Shown piece after piece: positions 1-11,721 of a DNA stretch of 64,000 nucleotides. The notes beneath the pieces were generated by a model. It had not been told where the DNA came from. It searched no databases and saw nothing but the letters and a program-made list of their open reading frames with translations. The stretch covers positions 13,953,835 to 14,017,834 of the forward strand of contig NC_003076.8 in NCBI RefSeq assembly GCF_000001735.4, in the 5' to 3' direction. A program made the translations under genes and the position numbers. The DNA comes from Arabidopsis thaliana. Its lineage: Eukaryota > Streptophyta > Magnoliopsida > Brassicales > Brassicaceae. Every line of letters starts with the position of its first letter. The stretch's first letter is position 1.

Positions 1-590
1 AGATATGAATCTATATGAATTAGAATTTATGGTTTTAAATCCCTTTGTGATAAGGTTTGGGATACCTATATTTTAGGATCTGTGTTTATCTCCTGTGGAG
101 CTCTCTTGTATGAATACGAACGTGAGTTCATCAATAAAAGCAAGCCATGATAACCAATTCTACAGGGAATTTTAATAAAATGTCAAATCTCTCAAATTCA
201 TTTTGTTTTGTGGGTACTTGAATTCAGCAAACGATTTGTCATTTAAAAAAAAAATCCTAAGCAATCAAAATTTATGGTTTTTAGCTAATTTGATTTGCGT
301 GGCAACATTGTATTTACCGATTCTGTGCAAATTTGACTTAGGCCTTGTGAAACCCCAAACAAATAGGATGGCAAATAATGACAAGAAAACCTCATTTTGC
401 TGTATGATTGATACATTTATTTTGCAAATGTCTTTGTAGTCAAACCCGACCATACAACTAAATATAAAATTTGATTGGATCAGAAACCATATATTCTCTC
501 GCTGGACTCTTGTAAGAAAACTAAAGATAATCTAATACGATTCAGGTGAAAAAAACTAACATCACATTATTTTTGTATAAGTTAATATTG

Positions 591-593
<3 letters not shown>

Positions 594-627
<34 letters not shown>

Positions 628-641
628 CCTTTTACAAAAAA

Positions 642-682
<41 letters not shown>
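594..682. repeat. Two (AT)n microsatellites
   Basis: Alternating AT runs occupy about 594-625 and 649-682, separated by some 23 bases. They are simple-sequence repeats, likely length-variable between accessions. Confidence 0.95.
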
Positions 683-685
<3 letters not shown>

Positions 686-1087
686 CTAAAGAAGAAAAAC
701 ACATGCCTCTTTTCTCGAAATATAGATGAGTGTTGCCATAAAACAAATATGCAAATAAGTATGTACAAACTTAAGTATTTTTTACCAAAAAAAACATAAG
801 TTTTTTGGTCAATTATTTATAATAAAAGATTTTCTAGTTCATATCATTGTGGAGGATGGGCTTTAAAAAGTATTAAAAAGATATTTAAGAAATGAAAAAT
901 AAATGGCAGTAGAAAAAAAGAAAAAAGAAAAATAAATGATGGCAAATATATCTAATGAAGAGGAGGATTTAACAAGATTTATGAAAAACTATAAAACGTT
1001 ATATAGTGTGTAAAAAGGTAATAAATAAGTAATTTTTAAAATTAGTGAAATTTATAATAATAATTTTTAAAATTAAGATTAAATTCT

Positions 1088-1266
1088 ATTATAATTATAA
1101 GAGGATAATATAAATCAATTCTTAAGAAATTATCAGAATTGGCAATGGATTCTGTGTATTATAATTATAAGAGGATAATATGATTCATTTAGATTCAGTC
1201 AGCGACTCTAAAAAATTATACTTTACAACAACATAATAAATCATAAGAATTGGCAATGGATTCTGT
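1088..1266. repeat. Interspersed short direct duplication
   Basis: A 24-base AT-rich block starting at 1088 recurs at 1158. A 21-base block starting at 1135 (AGAATTGGCAATGGATTCTG and one more base) recurs at 1246. The pattern suggests a local duplication followed by divergence or a small insertion. Confidence 0.7.
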
Positions 1267-1578
1267 CTACCGAAAGATGTGGGGTGAATTCATATGACGA
1301 AATAAGTGGTGCAATTTCGTAATAATCGAAAGATATGGGGACTAAATCTTAAATAGAAACGTTAACTTGATCACAACGGCTATAATTAGTTACTAATCAC
1401 AGTAATTAAACCACTAAACTCAAAAGAAAAATGGAAACAACAAAAAGCCCTACCCTCTTTCCTTAAAGAGAAGGCAACTTTTTTCTGCATTATTCGATCA
1501 GCGGCTCTCCATCTTTCTAATTTCCTTGTTCCTCACGACTTCATTCTCAGAGCTTTCGAGTCTTTCGGTTCCATTACA

Positions 1579-2587
1579 ATGACTATGTACGATCTCACGG
1601 ATTCAGGGAAGGATATGTGTTCGAGTCTTTGTTTACTGGCCGAAGTTGCGGTTATGGTTGCGGAAGAAGAACAATTTCGTCGTCTTCTAAAGACTGTCTC
1701 TAAAGAAGAAGATAGCGACAAGAGTTTCTTCTATCGTTTCCCGAGAAAAATCAGATCGTCTTTGGTGAAGAGAAGATACACGCAGCAAAACCCTAACGGG
1801 GCTTCTACTTCTTCAGCGGTTCTCGATCTGAACCTAATCACCACTGATTACGACTTGAAAACCCAACAAAACCCTAGTTTTGATGAGCCGTTAGTTGGTG
1901 TATAATGGGGCTTCTGCGTCTTCATCGTTCTTGAACCTTCGTTGTTATGATCCTTCGTTACCCTTGGATTACAACACGGCTAAGTTGGGGAAGACAGAGA
2001 AGAAAAACCTAACAAACCCTAATTACCAATCTTCATCTTCGTCTTCATGCCTAACGGAGAACAAAAGCCGCAAGAGGCGTGCCGTGCAGCAGAGGAAGAG
2101 TGGTAAACTCAAGAAAGCGAGGGTTGTTTCTTTGCCAAGGATGTCTATAGAGACGCCAGAGTGGGTTTTCCAGGTGATGAGATACATGAACGCTGATGCT
2201 GAAACCCCGAGGCTGATATTTGAGAGGACTCTGTTCAATAGTGATGTCAAATCAGGCCTGAGCCGTCTCTTAATCCCTTTCCAGCAGCTAATCAGAAACG
2301 ACTTCTTGACGCCTGCGGAGTGTAGAGCCATACAGAAAGACGAAGACAACGAAGATGACAAGAATATTGGTGTGGGAACGATTCTTGTGAACCAAAGATC
2401 TAAAATGTGGGGTTTGCGTTTCAAGATATGGGCGATGGAGAAGGACTCTGGACACGGAACATTGAATTACATTTTGAATTGGGGTTGGAACGATGTAGTC
2501 AAAGGTAACGGCTTAAAGGCTGGCGACAATATCAGTCTTTGGACTTTCAGGTGCCGTGGAGTCCTCTGCTTTCCTCTTGAGACATAG
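1579..2587 (+). pseudogene. B3-domain (DUF313 / REM-type) gene, frameshifted
   Basis: The C-terminal half (about 2140-2587) reads as the plant DUF313-type B3 DNA-binding domain: a [10 protein letters not shown] start, a long basic/acidic helix region, then [19 protein letters not shown], a [15 protein letters not shown] strand and a short tail. The N-terminal part opens at an ATG at 1579 ([20 protein letters not shown]), typical of this family. It runs 108 codons to a TAA at 1903-1905. The downstream frame is offset by one base and opens just after a TAG at 1892, so the shift lies between 1895 and 1905. Joined, the product would be about 335 aa, the usual family length. These genes are normally single-exon, and I see no convincing splice sites at the break. 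The first in-frame ATG of the downstream part is at 2142, so a short domain-only protein is also possible. A probable nuclear transcription factor relative, probably now a pseudogene. Confidence 0.65.
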
Positions 2588-3044
2588 TAGCTCTCTGATA
2601 TTTTCATTTGTCTCTTGAGGTTTCATTTATATAGTTTCAAGTGATTCTTGAGGTTTTTGCCTTTTTAGCATAGTAGTAACTTGTTGGAAGTGTTAAGTAA
2701 CTTGTCTGTCTCCTCTGTTGTCTCAGTTCTTTATCATTGTTTGAAAATAAACTATTTTGTCATAAGTATGGTTTGTTGTTTTGTCTACTTAAGTTACTGC
2801 ATTGTTCAATATACCTTTGTGTTATCTCAGATCTCTCCTCTAAACCTGTTGCAATGATGGAAATGGTCTATTCCTGCAAGAGTTTTGGTACATTCCTCCG
2901 AAATGCTCGATTTAGAACCAAAAACAATCAAAAAATGTCAGAGAAAAAGCAAGTTTTGGTAACAAGGATTTATCTACGCATTGATAATATCGACAAGTTA
3001 GTTTACTCATATTAACACCAAATCATATTGTTTCTGTCGAAAGC
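2588..3044. other. Convergent 3' UTR interval
   Basis: This lies between the stop of the B3-like gene on the plus strand and the stop of the dehydrogenase gene on the minus strand. It should contain both 3' UTRs. No coding signal was recognised. Confidence 0.5.
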
Positions 3045-5852
3045 TTAAGCTTCTCCAAGATCTCCCCATCTCACATTGTACTTAGATGCAAGGTAATGTG
3101 CACCAACAGGACCTCTGCTTCCATATGGATAGAGCTCAGGAATGATTTTCTTCTCCTCTAGTTCCTTCAAAGCCGGTGTGAATAGATCCCATGCTGCATC
3201 TAGCTCATCACTTCTGATAAACAACCTCCTCTCTCCTTCGATTGCATCGAGAAGCAGTCTTTCATATGCATCTGGTATCTCTCTTGGATACCTATCAACC
3301 CCAAAAGAATATAAATAAATAATCTCTATAGGAAAACTAGAATCAGTAGTATGCATTGTTGTACCTGGATCGATATAGAAGGTTAAGGTCGCTGCGATCT
3401 AGTCTCATTCCAAGACCAGGAACTTTGTTGTTGATCCTCAGGTATATCCCTTCATCAGGCTGAACTCTAATCACTAGTTCATTTGTTGCATTGTCTAAAT
3501 TAGTAGCAAAACTTTTCTTGTACAAGTTTCCTGGGACATGTCTGAACTGAACTCTGATCTCTGCTCCTCTGGTATGGAGAGCTTTTCCAGCTTTCATAAG
3601 AAAAGGAACACCGTCCCATCTCGCATTGTTGATGAACATGGCTGCTGCAGCAAATGTAGGAGTGAGACTGTGATTTGGAACCGTTGGATCGTCTGTATAA
3701 CCTGGATAAGTTTTTCCTCCCTTGTTATGGCCTTTGTATTGACCAACAACCACATCTTCAAGCCGCAACGGTTTCATTGATCTCAAAACTTTCACCTTAC
3801 AGGAACACATAATCATCGGTATAGTATTTTATAACCAACCTAAAGCTTTTCTTCTTAGTGAAAAAAGTCTTACCTTTTCACTTCTTATGTCCTCAGCATC
3901 TAAGCTCACTGGCGTCTCCATTGCAAAAAGTGCAAGTATTTGCAAGAGATGGTTTTGCATGATGTCTCGTATGATTCCATATTGATCAAAGTAACTGCAT
4001 CGATTTAACATTAGTAAGGTGTTCAGTGTCATACTGATCAAAGGTGTTCAGTGTTCATGCTTTGTAAGTTGTTTATGAAAGCTTACCCTCCACGCCCTTC
4101 TGTTCCGAAATCCTCAGAAAAAATCAGCTGAACGTTGCGTATGTAATTTCTTGACCACAGAGGCTCGAAAACAAGATTTGAGAATCGGAGCACTGAAAGG
4201 TTCTCAACAAGCTCCTTTCCCAAATAGTGATCAATCCTACGTATGTCACATAACATTGCAGTTAAGTTCCAGCTTAAAAATGAATGGCAGTGATGGCTGT
4301 TGGGCTAAGGAAATGGCTAACCTGAAGATTTGCTCCTCTGTAAGATACTGTTTCAGACATCTAGTTAACTCTCCGGATGATTCAGAGTCACGACCAAATG
4401 GCTTTTCCACAATGACCCTTGTCCAGCCATTCTCTGAGGAGGCTCTAAGACTTGCACACCTAACCACATCAACGAATATGTTTGGGGGTATCGACAAATA
4501 GTACAGCCTGTTTGATATCTTTCCTGCCTACAAAGCAGAAAGGAATTAGAAATGTGCTTCGTGCCATTGGTACAAGAAATAAGCATAGAGAGAGTGAAAG
4601 AAAATTACCTCTTTCTCTTTGAGCTTCTTGTTTAGTTCCGCAAAATCCTCTTCCGAGTTATACTGACCCGAATGGTAAAAGCATCTTTTCAAGAACTGCT
4701 CCATCTTATCCCCACATTTTTCCCTGTTGATTCCAACTTTTGTTCATATAACCAAAGCATAAACTTTAACTAAAACATACACTAAAAACGTATAGCAGAA
4801 TATACCTCTGATCAATCCGGCAAGTTAAAGTACTACTAATCATGTCACGAAGCTCTTCATGAGTGAGTTTAGTCCGAGCATAACCAAAAACAGAAAAGTC
4901 CTGAGGAAGACAACCCTCATAAAAGAGAGCAAACAATGCAGGAAATATCTTCTTCTTGGCTAAGTCCCCTGACGCTCCAACAACTGTAATACTAAGAGTA
5001 GACTCTCCTTTTGTAACATGTTCCTCTGTAAGTTGATCTCCAGCTGAAACAATTTGGTAAAAACCATCCTCCAAAGAATCAAAAACACAAACAAAAGCTA
5101 CAAAACTACTTCAATTCATAAAAAGAGAGACTTTATCAACCAAATTGCTAAACCAAACCCTCACTACCTCACAATCACTCTAATCTACTACATTCAATCC
5201 TAGAATACTCAAAGACATAATCCTTAGATGAGAAATGGTATCCTTGAGTACAAAAGATACAATCTTGAACTACTTTCTTCAATCGTCAAAAACACAGACA
5301 GAGGCTACAAAACTACTTCAGTTCATAAAGAAAGAGACTTTATTAACCAAATTCCAAAACCAAACCCTTACTCATTGCTATCTAACCAACTCACAATCAC
5401 TCTAATCTTCTACATTCAATCCTAGAATACTCAAAGACATAAACTTTACAATCAAAGATGGTATCTTTGAGTATAAAAGGTCATAAAGATACAATCTTGA
5501 ACAACTTTCTTCAATAGACATAAAACTGTTACAATCCTAACAACACAATCAACGACAGGTACAAGAAACTTCATCAAGAATTCTATCAAAAACTAATCTA
5601 GTCACATAGAAACTGGAGAAGAAACTCACAATCTTGTAAAGAAGCGAAATTAGTGGCACACCCATTTGAAGTATCAAGCTGAGAATGTTTCTCGGCGAAG
5701 AATCTCAAGCGAACCTGAGAAAACAAGGATTTTCTCGGGAATGTGAGAGATCTACTAAAGAGTGGTAGAGTCTCTTTAAACGGAGACGCAGCAGTAGCGA
5801 GAGACGAGGAAGAAGAAGAAGGAGAAGGAATGATCATAGAATGTGTCGCCAT
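3045..5852 (-). CDS. G6PD1: Plastidic glucose-6-phosphate dehydrogenase
   Basis: Oxidises glucose 6-phosphate to 6-phosphogluconolactone with NADP+, the first step of the oxidative pentose phosphate pathway, in the plastid stroma. Eight exons join in phase: 5852-5630, 5043-4806, 4723-4609, 4527-4322, 4236-4087, 3994-3874, 3795-3365 and 3291-3045. All have GT-AG introns, and together they give 576 aa. Residues 1 to about 60 are Ser/Arg-rich and acidic-poor, as in a transit peptide. The NADP-binding motif [12 protein letters not shown] follows. RIDHYLGKE spans exons 4 and 5 and is the family's substrate-binding and catalytic signature. Two cysteines at 149 and 157, on either side of the exon 2-3 junction, match the redox-regulated pair of plastid P1 isoforms, which thioredoxin reduction inactivates. 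Length and sequence fit A. thaliana G6PD1 (AT5G35790) as I remember it. Intron 1 is unusually long because of a tandem duplication. Confidence 0.97.
5078..5520. repeat. 222-bp imperfect tandem duplication in G6PD1 intron 1
   Basis: Two adjacent units are shifted by about 222 bases. Each contains GCTACAAAACTACTTCA, then CACAATCACTCTAATCT and a CTAGAATACTCAAAGACATA block, with several substitutions and small indels. Both lie wholly within intron 1 (5629-5044). Confidence 0.9.
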
Positions 5853-5879
5853 GCAAATTTTCTTGGAGCGTCAAAACAA

Positions 5880-6828
5880 ATGTGATGATGATGATGATGC
5901 CATTGTTTTTTGCCTTATGAGGCTATTTGTATCGTCTCTTACATTATCCACAACAGTAGTTTTATTATATAGTTTTCGATATTTCTTATCTCTCACATTA
6001 TCCACATATCTTATTTGTCAAAAAAGTTTTATTTTTCTTTGCATAAATTCTTTTTTTCTCAAGAAAGTAAACCGTATTAACATCCATCTCTGGTATAGCT
6101 TAACCGGATTATTCCATTCGAACGACCACAATTCGCTGGAAAGGTGATTTTGGTTTAGCAGTAAATTTCATACTTTATTCATTTTAGTACTCTCTTATGC
6201 ACACTTTATTAATTTACTAGGTGAATATCCGGGATTTTTCGTAAATGTTTTACTTATAACAACAACAAAGGAAAGTTGTTTTATGTTATCTCTTTCTAGC
6301 CTTTTTGGCTTTTTCTAAATATACTGCATAAGCTGACTTCTCTGATTAACAAAGACTCCAATTTAGCATGATGAATAATGAGCATCATTTATACAAATAT
6401 TATTTCTAAGATTCTATTTTCACCTAATTTAACCACATTTTGTAGAATTACTTACAATAAAAATTTAAAAAACCTATTCATTTTGTTTAAAATATTTTAC
6501 TTAATTAAAATTTTATCATTAATCTTTCTGTCATTTACTTTTTGAGTATTATTGATTTTTATAAATCATATCAAAAAAGTTCAAAATATTTTTAATCTAA
6601 AAAAAACAAAGTATAAGAAAAATTTTAATGCCTAAAACTTATGAATACTTAAACTTTTTCACATTTATTTAACTACTTTAACTATCTTAAAATTACATAC
6701 AAACTTATTAAATAGTACACATGCTTGACGACATTAAAATATATTCTCCTACTAAATATACAACAATCACCCAAAATAATAAAACACAGGTTGAATCCTA
6801 GTCATTATTTAGAATGATCATCTCTTGT
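5880..6828. other. G6PD1 upstream region and AT-rich spacer
   Basis: A (GAT)n-like run at about 5882-5900 lies just upstream of the G6PD1 start codon, in its probable 5' leader. The rest is AT-rich. I see no gene or clear mobile element. Confidence 0.45.
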
Positions 6829-7301
6829 GTCCCTTTTGTGGGACAACTAATCTGCAAAACCACTTTAGAGTCTTCCTATCTCCTTTGAGTTAATGAATTG
6901 TGTTAAGACGAATTTACCCCTGTATTTTATTTTGAATGAATAATTAATATTTCTAGAAAACATTTTGAAAAAAAAAAAAACGGAAAAAAAAAAAAAGCTC
7001 GAGCTCGTTCTTCTTCGGGCTTCTTCCTCCGGCGAGCCGCATTGTCGTTTTTCTCCTCCTGCAAGCTGCATCAATCTACTAAGTCCAGGTATGGAGAGAG
7101 CTTCAAAAGCTTTGAATTACATATTTTGAGGATTTTGAAATTCAATCAAATTAGATTTGGATTATTGTGTTTTAGCACCTACATTAGAAGTTTAAGTATA
7201 GATTTAGGCTTCATTTGGTCTGTTAATGGGTAAGCAATTGATTTCACATGCTGATTCATACTAAATTGAACTCAAATCGAATATTTGTTCTTGTCGCGAA
7301 A

Positions 7302-7478
7302 ATAATACTGGTCGCACTAACTATAGTAGTACCGTAATTTATATAGATAGTATGTTTTAATAGCACCAATATTACTTAGACACGTAGTATTTCATATATG
7401 TAATAGTATTACTCACACATGTAATATTTCAGAATTAGTAATAGTATTACTGAAAATGTACTAGAATCGATAATACTA
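7302..7478. promoter_or_regulatory. YAGTATTAY motif cluster 1 (leader intron of transposase)
   Basis: Exact matches on either strand lie at 7302-7310, 7404-7412, 7442-7450 and 7470-7478, all inside the predicted leader intron 7089-7513. From memory, VANC21 of VANDAL21 binds YAGTATTAY. The function here is inferred. Confidence 0.65.
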
Positions 7479-7519
7479 GTAATATTGACTGAGTATGTGT
7501 ATTGTTTTGGCAGGTTACA

Positions 7520-9940
7520 ATGAAAGAGAACGTGATCATATATTTTAAATTCCAAGGTCGCATGTATAATGTGATGATGAAGACATTAGGGGAGAAGATT
7601 ACTCTCTCAATGTTAGAAGATAGGATAATGACGAAGCTTGGATTAGATGCAAATAAGGTAAAATTGCATATGAGGTACAATCCACGGTTGTTCGGAGTAG
7701 AGGAAGAAATGAACGTTTGTGATGATGAGGATGTCTTTGTTTATGTAACATCCGCAAAAAATAACTGAAGAAGTGTTTTGGTTGTGGAGGAGATCTCTAA
7801 ACCGCCCGAGCCGGAGCAATTGCCCGAGCAATTGTCTAGAGTTGGTAAAAGTTCTGTTGGTAAGAACTATACAGAGGAGGATGAAATGAGAGTGGATGAT
7901 GGTGCACTCATCGTCTTATTAGAAGAGGAACAAGGAACTCAACATCAACTTGAGGCAATAGTGGAGGATCACGGGACTCAACATCAACTTGAGGCAATAG
8001 TGGAGGATCACGGAACTCAACATCAACTTGAGGCAATAGTGGAGGATCACGAGACTCAAGAAGATGAAACACGCTATGATGAGTCTATGGATGATTCTGA
8101 TAGGGGGGAACAGTATGTTGAGTCGCCACCTGTTGTAGAACCGGGTATGTTTAAGAAAGAATGGGAAGACGGAATTGGGTTGACCTTACGTCAAGAATTT
8201 CCAAACAAGGCGGCATTGCACGAGGTGGTGGATAGAGCTGTATTTGCTACCATTTTTGGTTATGTGATTAAGAAGTCGGATAAGGAGCGCTATGTCCTAA
8301 AGTGTGCCAAAGAGAGCTGTTCTTGGCGTTTACGAGCGTCCAATATCAGTAATATTGATATATTCTCGATTAGAAGGTATAATAAGATGCATAGTTGCAC
8401 TCGGCTAAGTAAAGGTAGTAGTAGGCTCAGGAAAAAAAAAGGCAACCCACAATTAGTCGCAGCTCTCCTTCATGATCATTTTTCGGGACAGTTGGAAACT
8501 CCGGTTCCAAGAATTATCATGGAGCTAGTTCAGACGAAATTAGGTGTGAAAGTATCATACTCGACAGCGCTAAGGGGGAAATATCATGCGATTTATGATT
8601 TAAAAGGTAGCCCGGAAAAAAGCTACAAGGATATCAATTGTTATTTATACATGTTGAAGAAGGTAAATGATGGTACAGTTACTTATCTGAAATTGGATGA
8701 GAATGATAAATTTCAGTACATATTCGTAGCTTTGGGAGCTAGCATTGAAGGTTTTAGAGTGATGAGGAAAGTTTTAATTGTGGATGCAACACATTTGAAG
8801 AACGGATATGGCGGAGTGCTAGTGTTTGCCTCGGCTCAAGATCCTAACCGTCACCATTACATCATAGCGTTTGCCGTACTCGACGGTGAGAATGATGCTA
8901 GTTGGGAGTGGTTTTTCGAGAAGCTAAAAACGGTTGTACCCGATACTTCAGAATTGGTTTTCATGACGGACAGAAATGCAAGCCTCATAAAGGCCATACG
9001 GAACGTGTATACCGCGGCTCATCACGGGTATTGTATTTGGCATTTGTCCCAAAATGTGAAAGGTCATGCTACTCACACCAACCGAGATGTACTCGCATGG
9101 AAGTTTCAGGAGTTAAGTCGGGTCTACGTCGTGGCAGACTTCAACCGAGCGTATGACGGGTTTAAGTTGAGATATCCTAAGGCGACCAAGTATTTGGAGG
9201 ATACAACCGTGAAAGAAAAATGGGCAAGGTGTTGTTTTCCCGGAGAAAGATACAACTTAGACACAAGCAATTGTGTGGAATCTTTGAACAATGTGTTTAA
9301 AAACGCAAGGAAATACTCGTTAATACCAATGCTTGATGCGATCATCAAAAAAATCTCCGTTTGGTTTAATGAACATCGGATGGAAGCCGCGTCTGGATCC
9401 TTAGAAAATAAGATGGTGCCTTTGGTCGAGAATTATTTGCATGATTTGTGGGTTTTTGCCGAGAAGCTAAAAGTGGTGGAACTAAACTCATTCGAGCGTG
9501 AATATGTAGTCACATGCGACAAAGGAATAGATTATACGGTGAGCTTGCTTTTGAAAACTTGCAGTTGCAAGGTTTTCGATATCCAAAAATATCCTTGTAT
9601 TCATGCATTAGCCGCTTTCATTAACATTATGGATGATGAAGATCGGAGAAGAGGTTTGGAGTAACATGATTTGGTTACAAAATATTATTGGGCGGAGTTG
9701 TGGGCATTGGCCTATTATAGGACTATTTATCTTGTTCCGGATAGGTCGCAGTGGGAAGTACCAGATGAAGTAAAGGCGTTGAAGATAGTTCCGCTGTCTA
9801 AAAAACCGAAGAAAGGAAGCAAAAAAATGCTAAGGTTTCCATCAACCGGGGAAAAGCGGCCAAAACGACAAAGGACGCAAAACAAAAGGCGTCCAAGGCA
9901 ATCGTGTCAATGGTTATTATTTGGGAATACGCCTATCTGA
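7520..9940 (+). pseudogene. MuDR-family transposase (VANA-like) with two in-frame stops
   Basis: One frame runs from the ATG at 7520 to the TGA ending at 9940, interrupted only by TGA at 7766-7768 and TAA at 9662-9664. The N-terminal 82 codons resemble the PB1-like front domain of plant MULE transposases. After an acidic linker with three 13-residue repeats comes the MuDR zinc-finger-like region (CAKESCSW ... HSCTR). The MULE catalytic core follows: VDATHL (first Asp), MTDRNASL (second Asp) and GYCIWHLSQN. A SWIM finger (CSCKV ... CIHAL) lies near the end of the 628-codon open part. A Lys/Arg-rich tail follows the second stop. A splice acceptor at 7513 and a donor at 7089 suggest a 5' leader intron. 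Family identity is secure. Loss of function is inferred from the stops. Confidence 0.88.
7933..8049 (+). repeat. Three 39-bp tandem repeats inside the transposase linker
   Basis: Three near-identical in-frame 39-base units encode GTQHQLEAIVEDH three times, just ahead of the MuDR domain. Confidence 0.93.
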
Positions 9941-9995
9941 GTTTTTTACTTTGTTTTTGCAGTGATTTGTTGTTTTTATGGTATGGACTTACTAT

Positions 9996-10494
9996 GTAAT
10001 ACTGTATTTCCCCTTCTATAGTACTATGTCTGTTTCTATTGTTTTTTTGTAATACTGGTTATAACAAGTAATATCATGTCTGTTTCTGTCGAATTTGTGG
10101 TCATATTAGTACTACTGGTAATACTAAGTTGGTGTTATGGAGTTCGAATTTGTTTACCTCAAAAGTCAATGAAAATGAATACAGTGAGTTATTAACAGAT
10201 AAAAATGTATTATTAATCATTTATACTTAATTAAATTAGAAATTTTAATATTAAATCGTTTTAACTTATCTTTAGTAGACTCAATACAACATTTCCCTTA
10301 TACTTTTAAGCTCACTTTTAATATTATCACCAACTTAAAATGAAAAATTCATATTGCTACATATATTTAATTTATAATTACACAAAATATTTAAACCTCT
10401 ATATTTATAAAGTTCAATCCAGTGTACTACTAAATAAATAAATTATAAATATAGGAAATACTGCTAAACATGAAAAACATGGAAAGTAATACTA
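9996..10494. promoter_or_regulatory. YAGTATTAY motif cluster 2 (between transposase and GRF gene)
   Basis: Exact matches, as RTAATACTR on the plus strand, lie at 9996-10004, 10049-10057, 10118-10126 and 10486-10494. Near-matches with AAATACT sit between them. All are non-coding. Confidence 0.65.
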
Positions 10495-10808
10495 TTTGAG
10501 AAATTGGCACTACCAAAACCTTAGGAAATACTATGCTGTAAAAAGGCTGCGCACATGTCAAAAATCTCCAAAAAACGGCGCACACGTGGGAAATTAATTT
10601 TTTTGGTTTTCCTCCAAATTTTTTGGCGCCTAACAAATTTTGAGATTCCCTCCAAAACCAAAAATTTAACTTTTTTCTTTTTCCTCTTTCTTTTTCGATC
10701 TCTTCTTACAACTTTCTTTCATCTCTCATCTCTCTTCTCCCACATCTATCATCTCTCTCTTCGACTCGAATTCTCTCACATCTCTAATCTCTCTTTCATC
10801 TTTCTACC

Positions 10809-11384
10809 ATGGATAGACTGTGTGAGAGAGACCCCTACTACGTTGATATAAAAGTGGCGAAGAGAGCCATTGAGCAAATGGAAATGGTTGCGATGATGGA
10901 AGGGATTCCTAAGTTTTGTCCATGTGGTGGTAGCATTGTCGACACTCGAAAGGATGAAAAGAGATACTATCAATGCGAGAAGTTTAAGGTATGTTGATGT
11001 AGAGCACAAGTATTTCAAGTTTGTGTAGATCTAGATCTAGATATATTTGGTATTCCAGAGTATTTCCCGTTTTGGTAATACTGCCTAGAACAAGTAATAC
11101 TGCACAAGTTTTTCTAGTTTTTGTAGATCTAGATCTATATTTGATAAATATTTGGTACTTTGTAGGATAATAGAACTGATTGTATGCACATCCGTAAACT
11201 TTGGGATAAGGCTATAGAAGAAGAGGTGAGTAGCTTAAGGGAGAGTGTTGATTACAATCAGAATAAAGTTCTAAGTCATGAGTATCTCATAGAAGAAATG
11301 CAAAAAGAATTGAAAGCCCACCGTGCAGAGATTGTGAACGTGAGCAAAGTGGTATTCCGTAATCCTATGGCTCCCAAGAAGTAA
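10809..11384 (+). CDS. GRF-type zinc-finger protein carried by the VANDAL element
   Basis: Two exons, 10809-10988 and 11166-11384, are joined by a GT-AG intron in phase 0, giving 131 aa. The first exon holds a Cys-rich GRF-type finger (KFCPCGGSIV ... YYQCEKF). The second completes it with DNRTDCMHIRKLWDKAIEEE, the usual C-terminal signature of plant zf-GRF proteins, then a predicted coiled coil (about residues 78-115) and a basic end. The ATG at 10809 follows a CT-rich leader. Unlike its two partners in the element, this frame is undamaged. By position it would be the vanB-like gene, but I do not know that vanB is always a GRF protein. Molecular function is unknown. A nucleic-acid-binding role is inferred from the finger. 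Confidence 0.75.
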
Positions 11385-11517
11385 TGTGTTATCCTATTGT
11401 TCCTTAATCTTATTGTTAATTTGCTTGTAAGACTTTCCCTATGCTTTATAAGACTTTCCGTATGCTTTGTAAGACTTTCCCTTCGATTGTAAGACTTCTC
11501 TTTGATTGGTAATACTA
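11075..11517. promoter_or_regulatory. YAGTATTAY motif cluster 3 (GRF intron and downstream)
   Basis: Exact matches lie at 11075-11083 and 11094-11102, inside the GRF-gene intron, and at 11509-11517, downstream of its stop codon. Confidence 0.6.
11428..11498. repeat. Short tandem TAAGACTT repeat
   Basis: TAAGACTT occurs four times at roughly 20-base spacing, partly in the form TAAGACTTTCC-TATGCTTT. It lies just past the GRF-gene stop. Confidence 0.75.
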
Positions 11518-11721
11518 TGGTTGTTCAGTTTGATATTTCCAGTATATCTCTTAGTAGTAATAGCACGAGGTATTTCCCGTATTATTGTTAACAATATCAT
11601 AAAATATCCTAATACATTAATTGAATCCAAACATAGTCTTACGAGTACTTGCGAAATCCTAAAACAAAGTCAAAGTACAAGAAATCAAAATACAAATCCG
11701 GAGAAGTTACACGAATAGTTT

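Larger units (their letters stand above)
1..1500. other. AT-rich intergenic DNA, no gene recognised
   Basis: No reading frame here looks like a known protein. The stretch is AT-rich and holds two dinucleotide runs and a short interspersed duplication, both listed separately. The first 200 bases could be the tail of an upstream gene, but nothing confirms that. Bases from about 1400 on should be promoter and 5' leader of the B3-like gene that follows. Confidence 0.5.
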
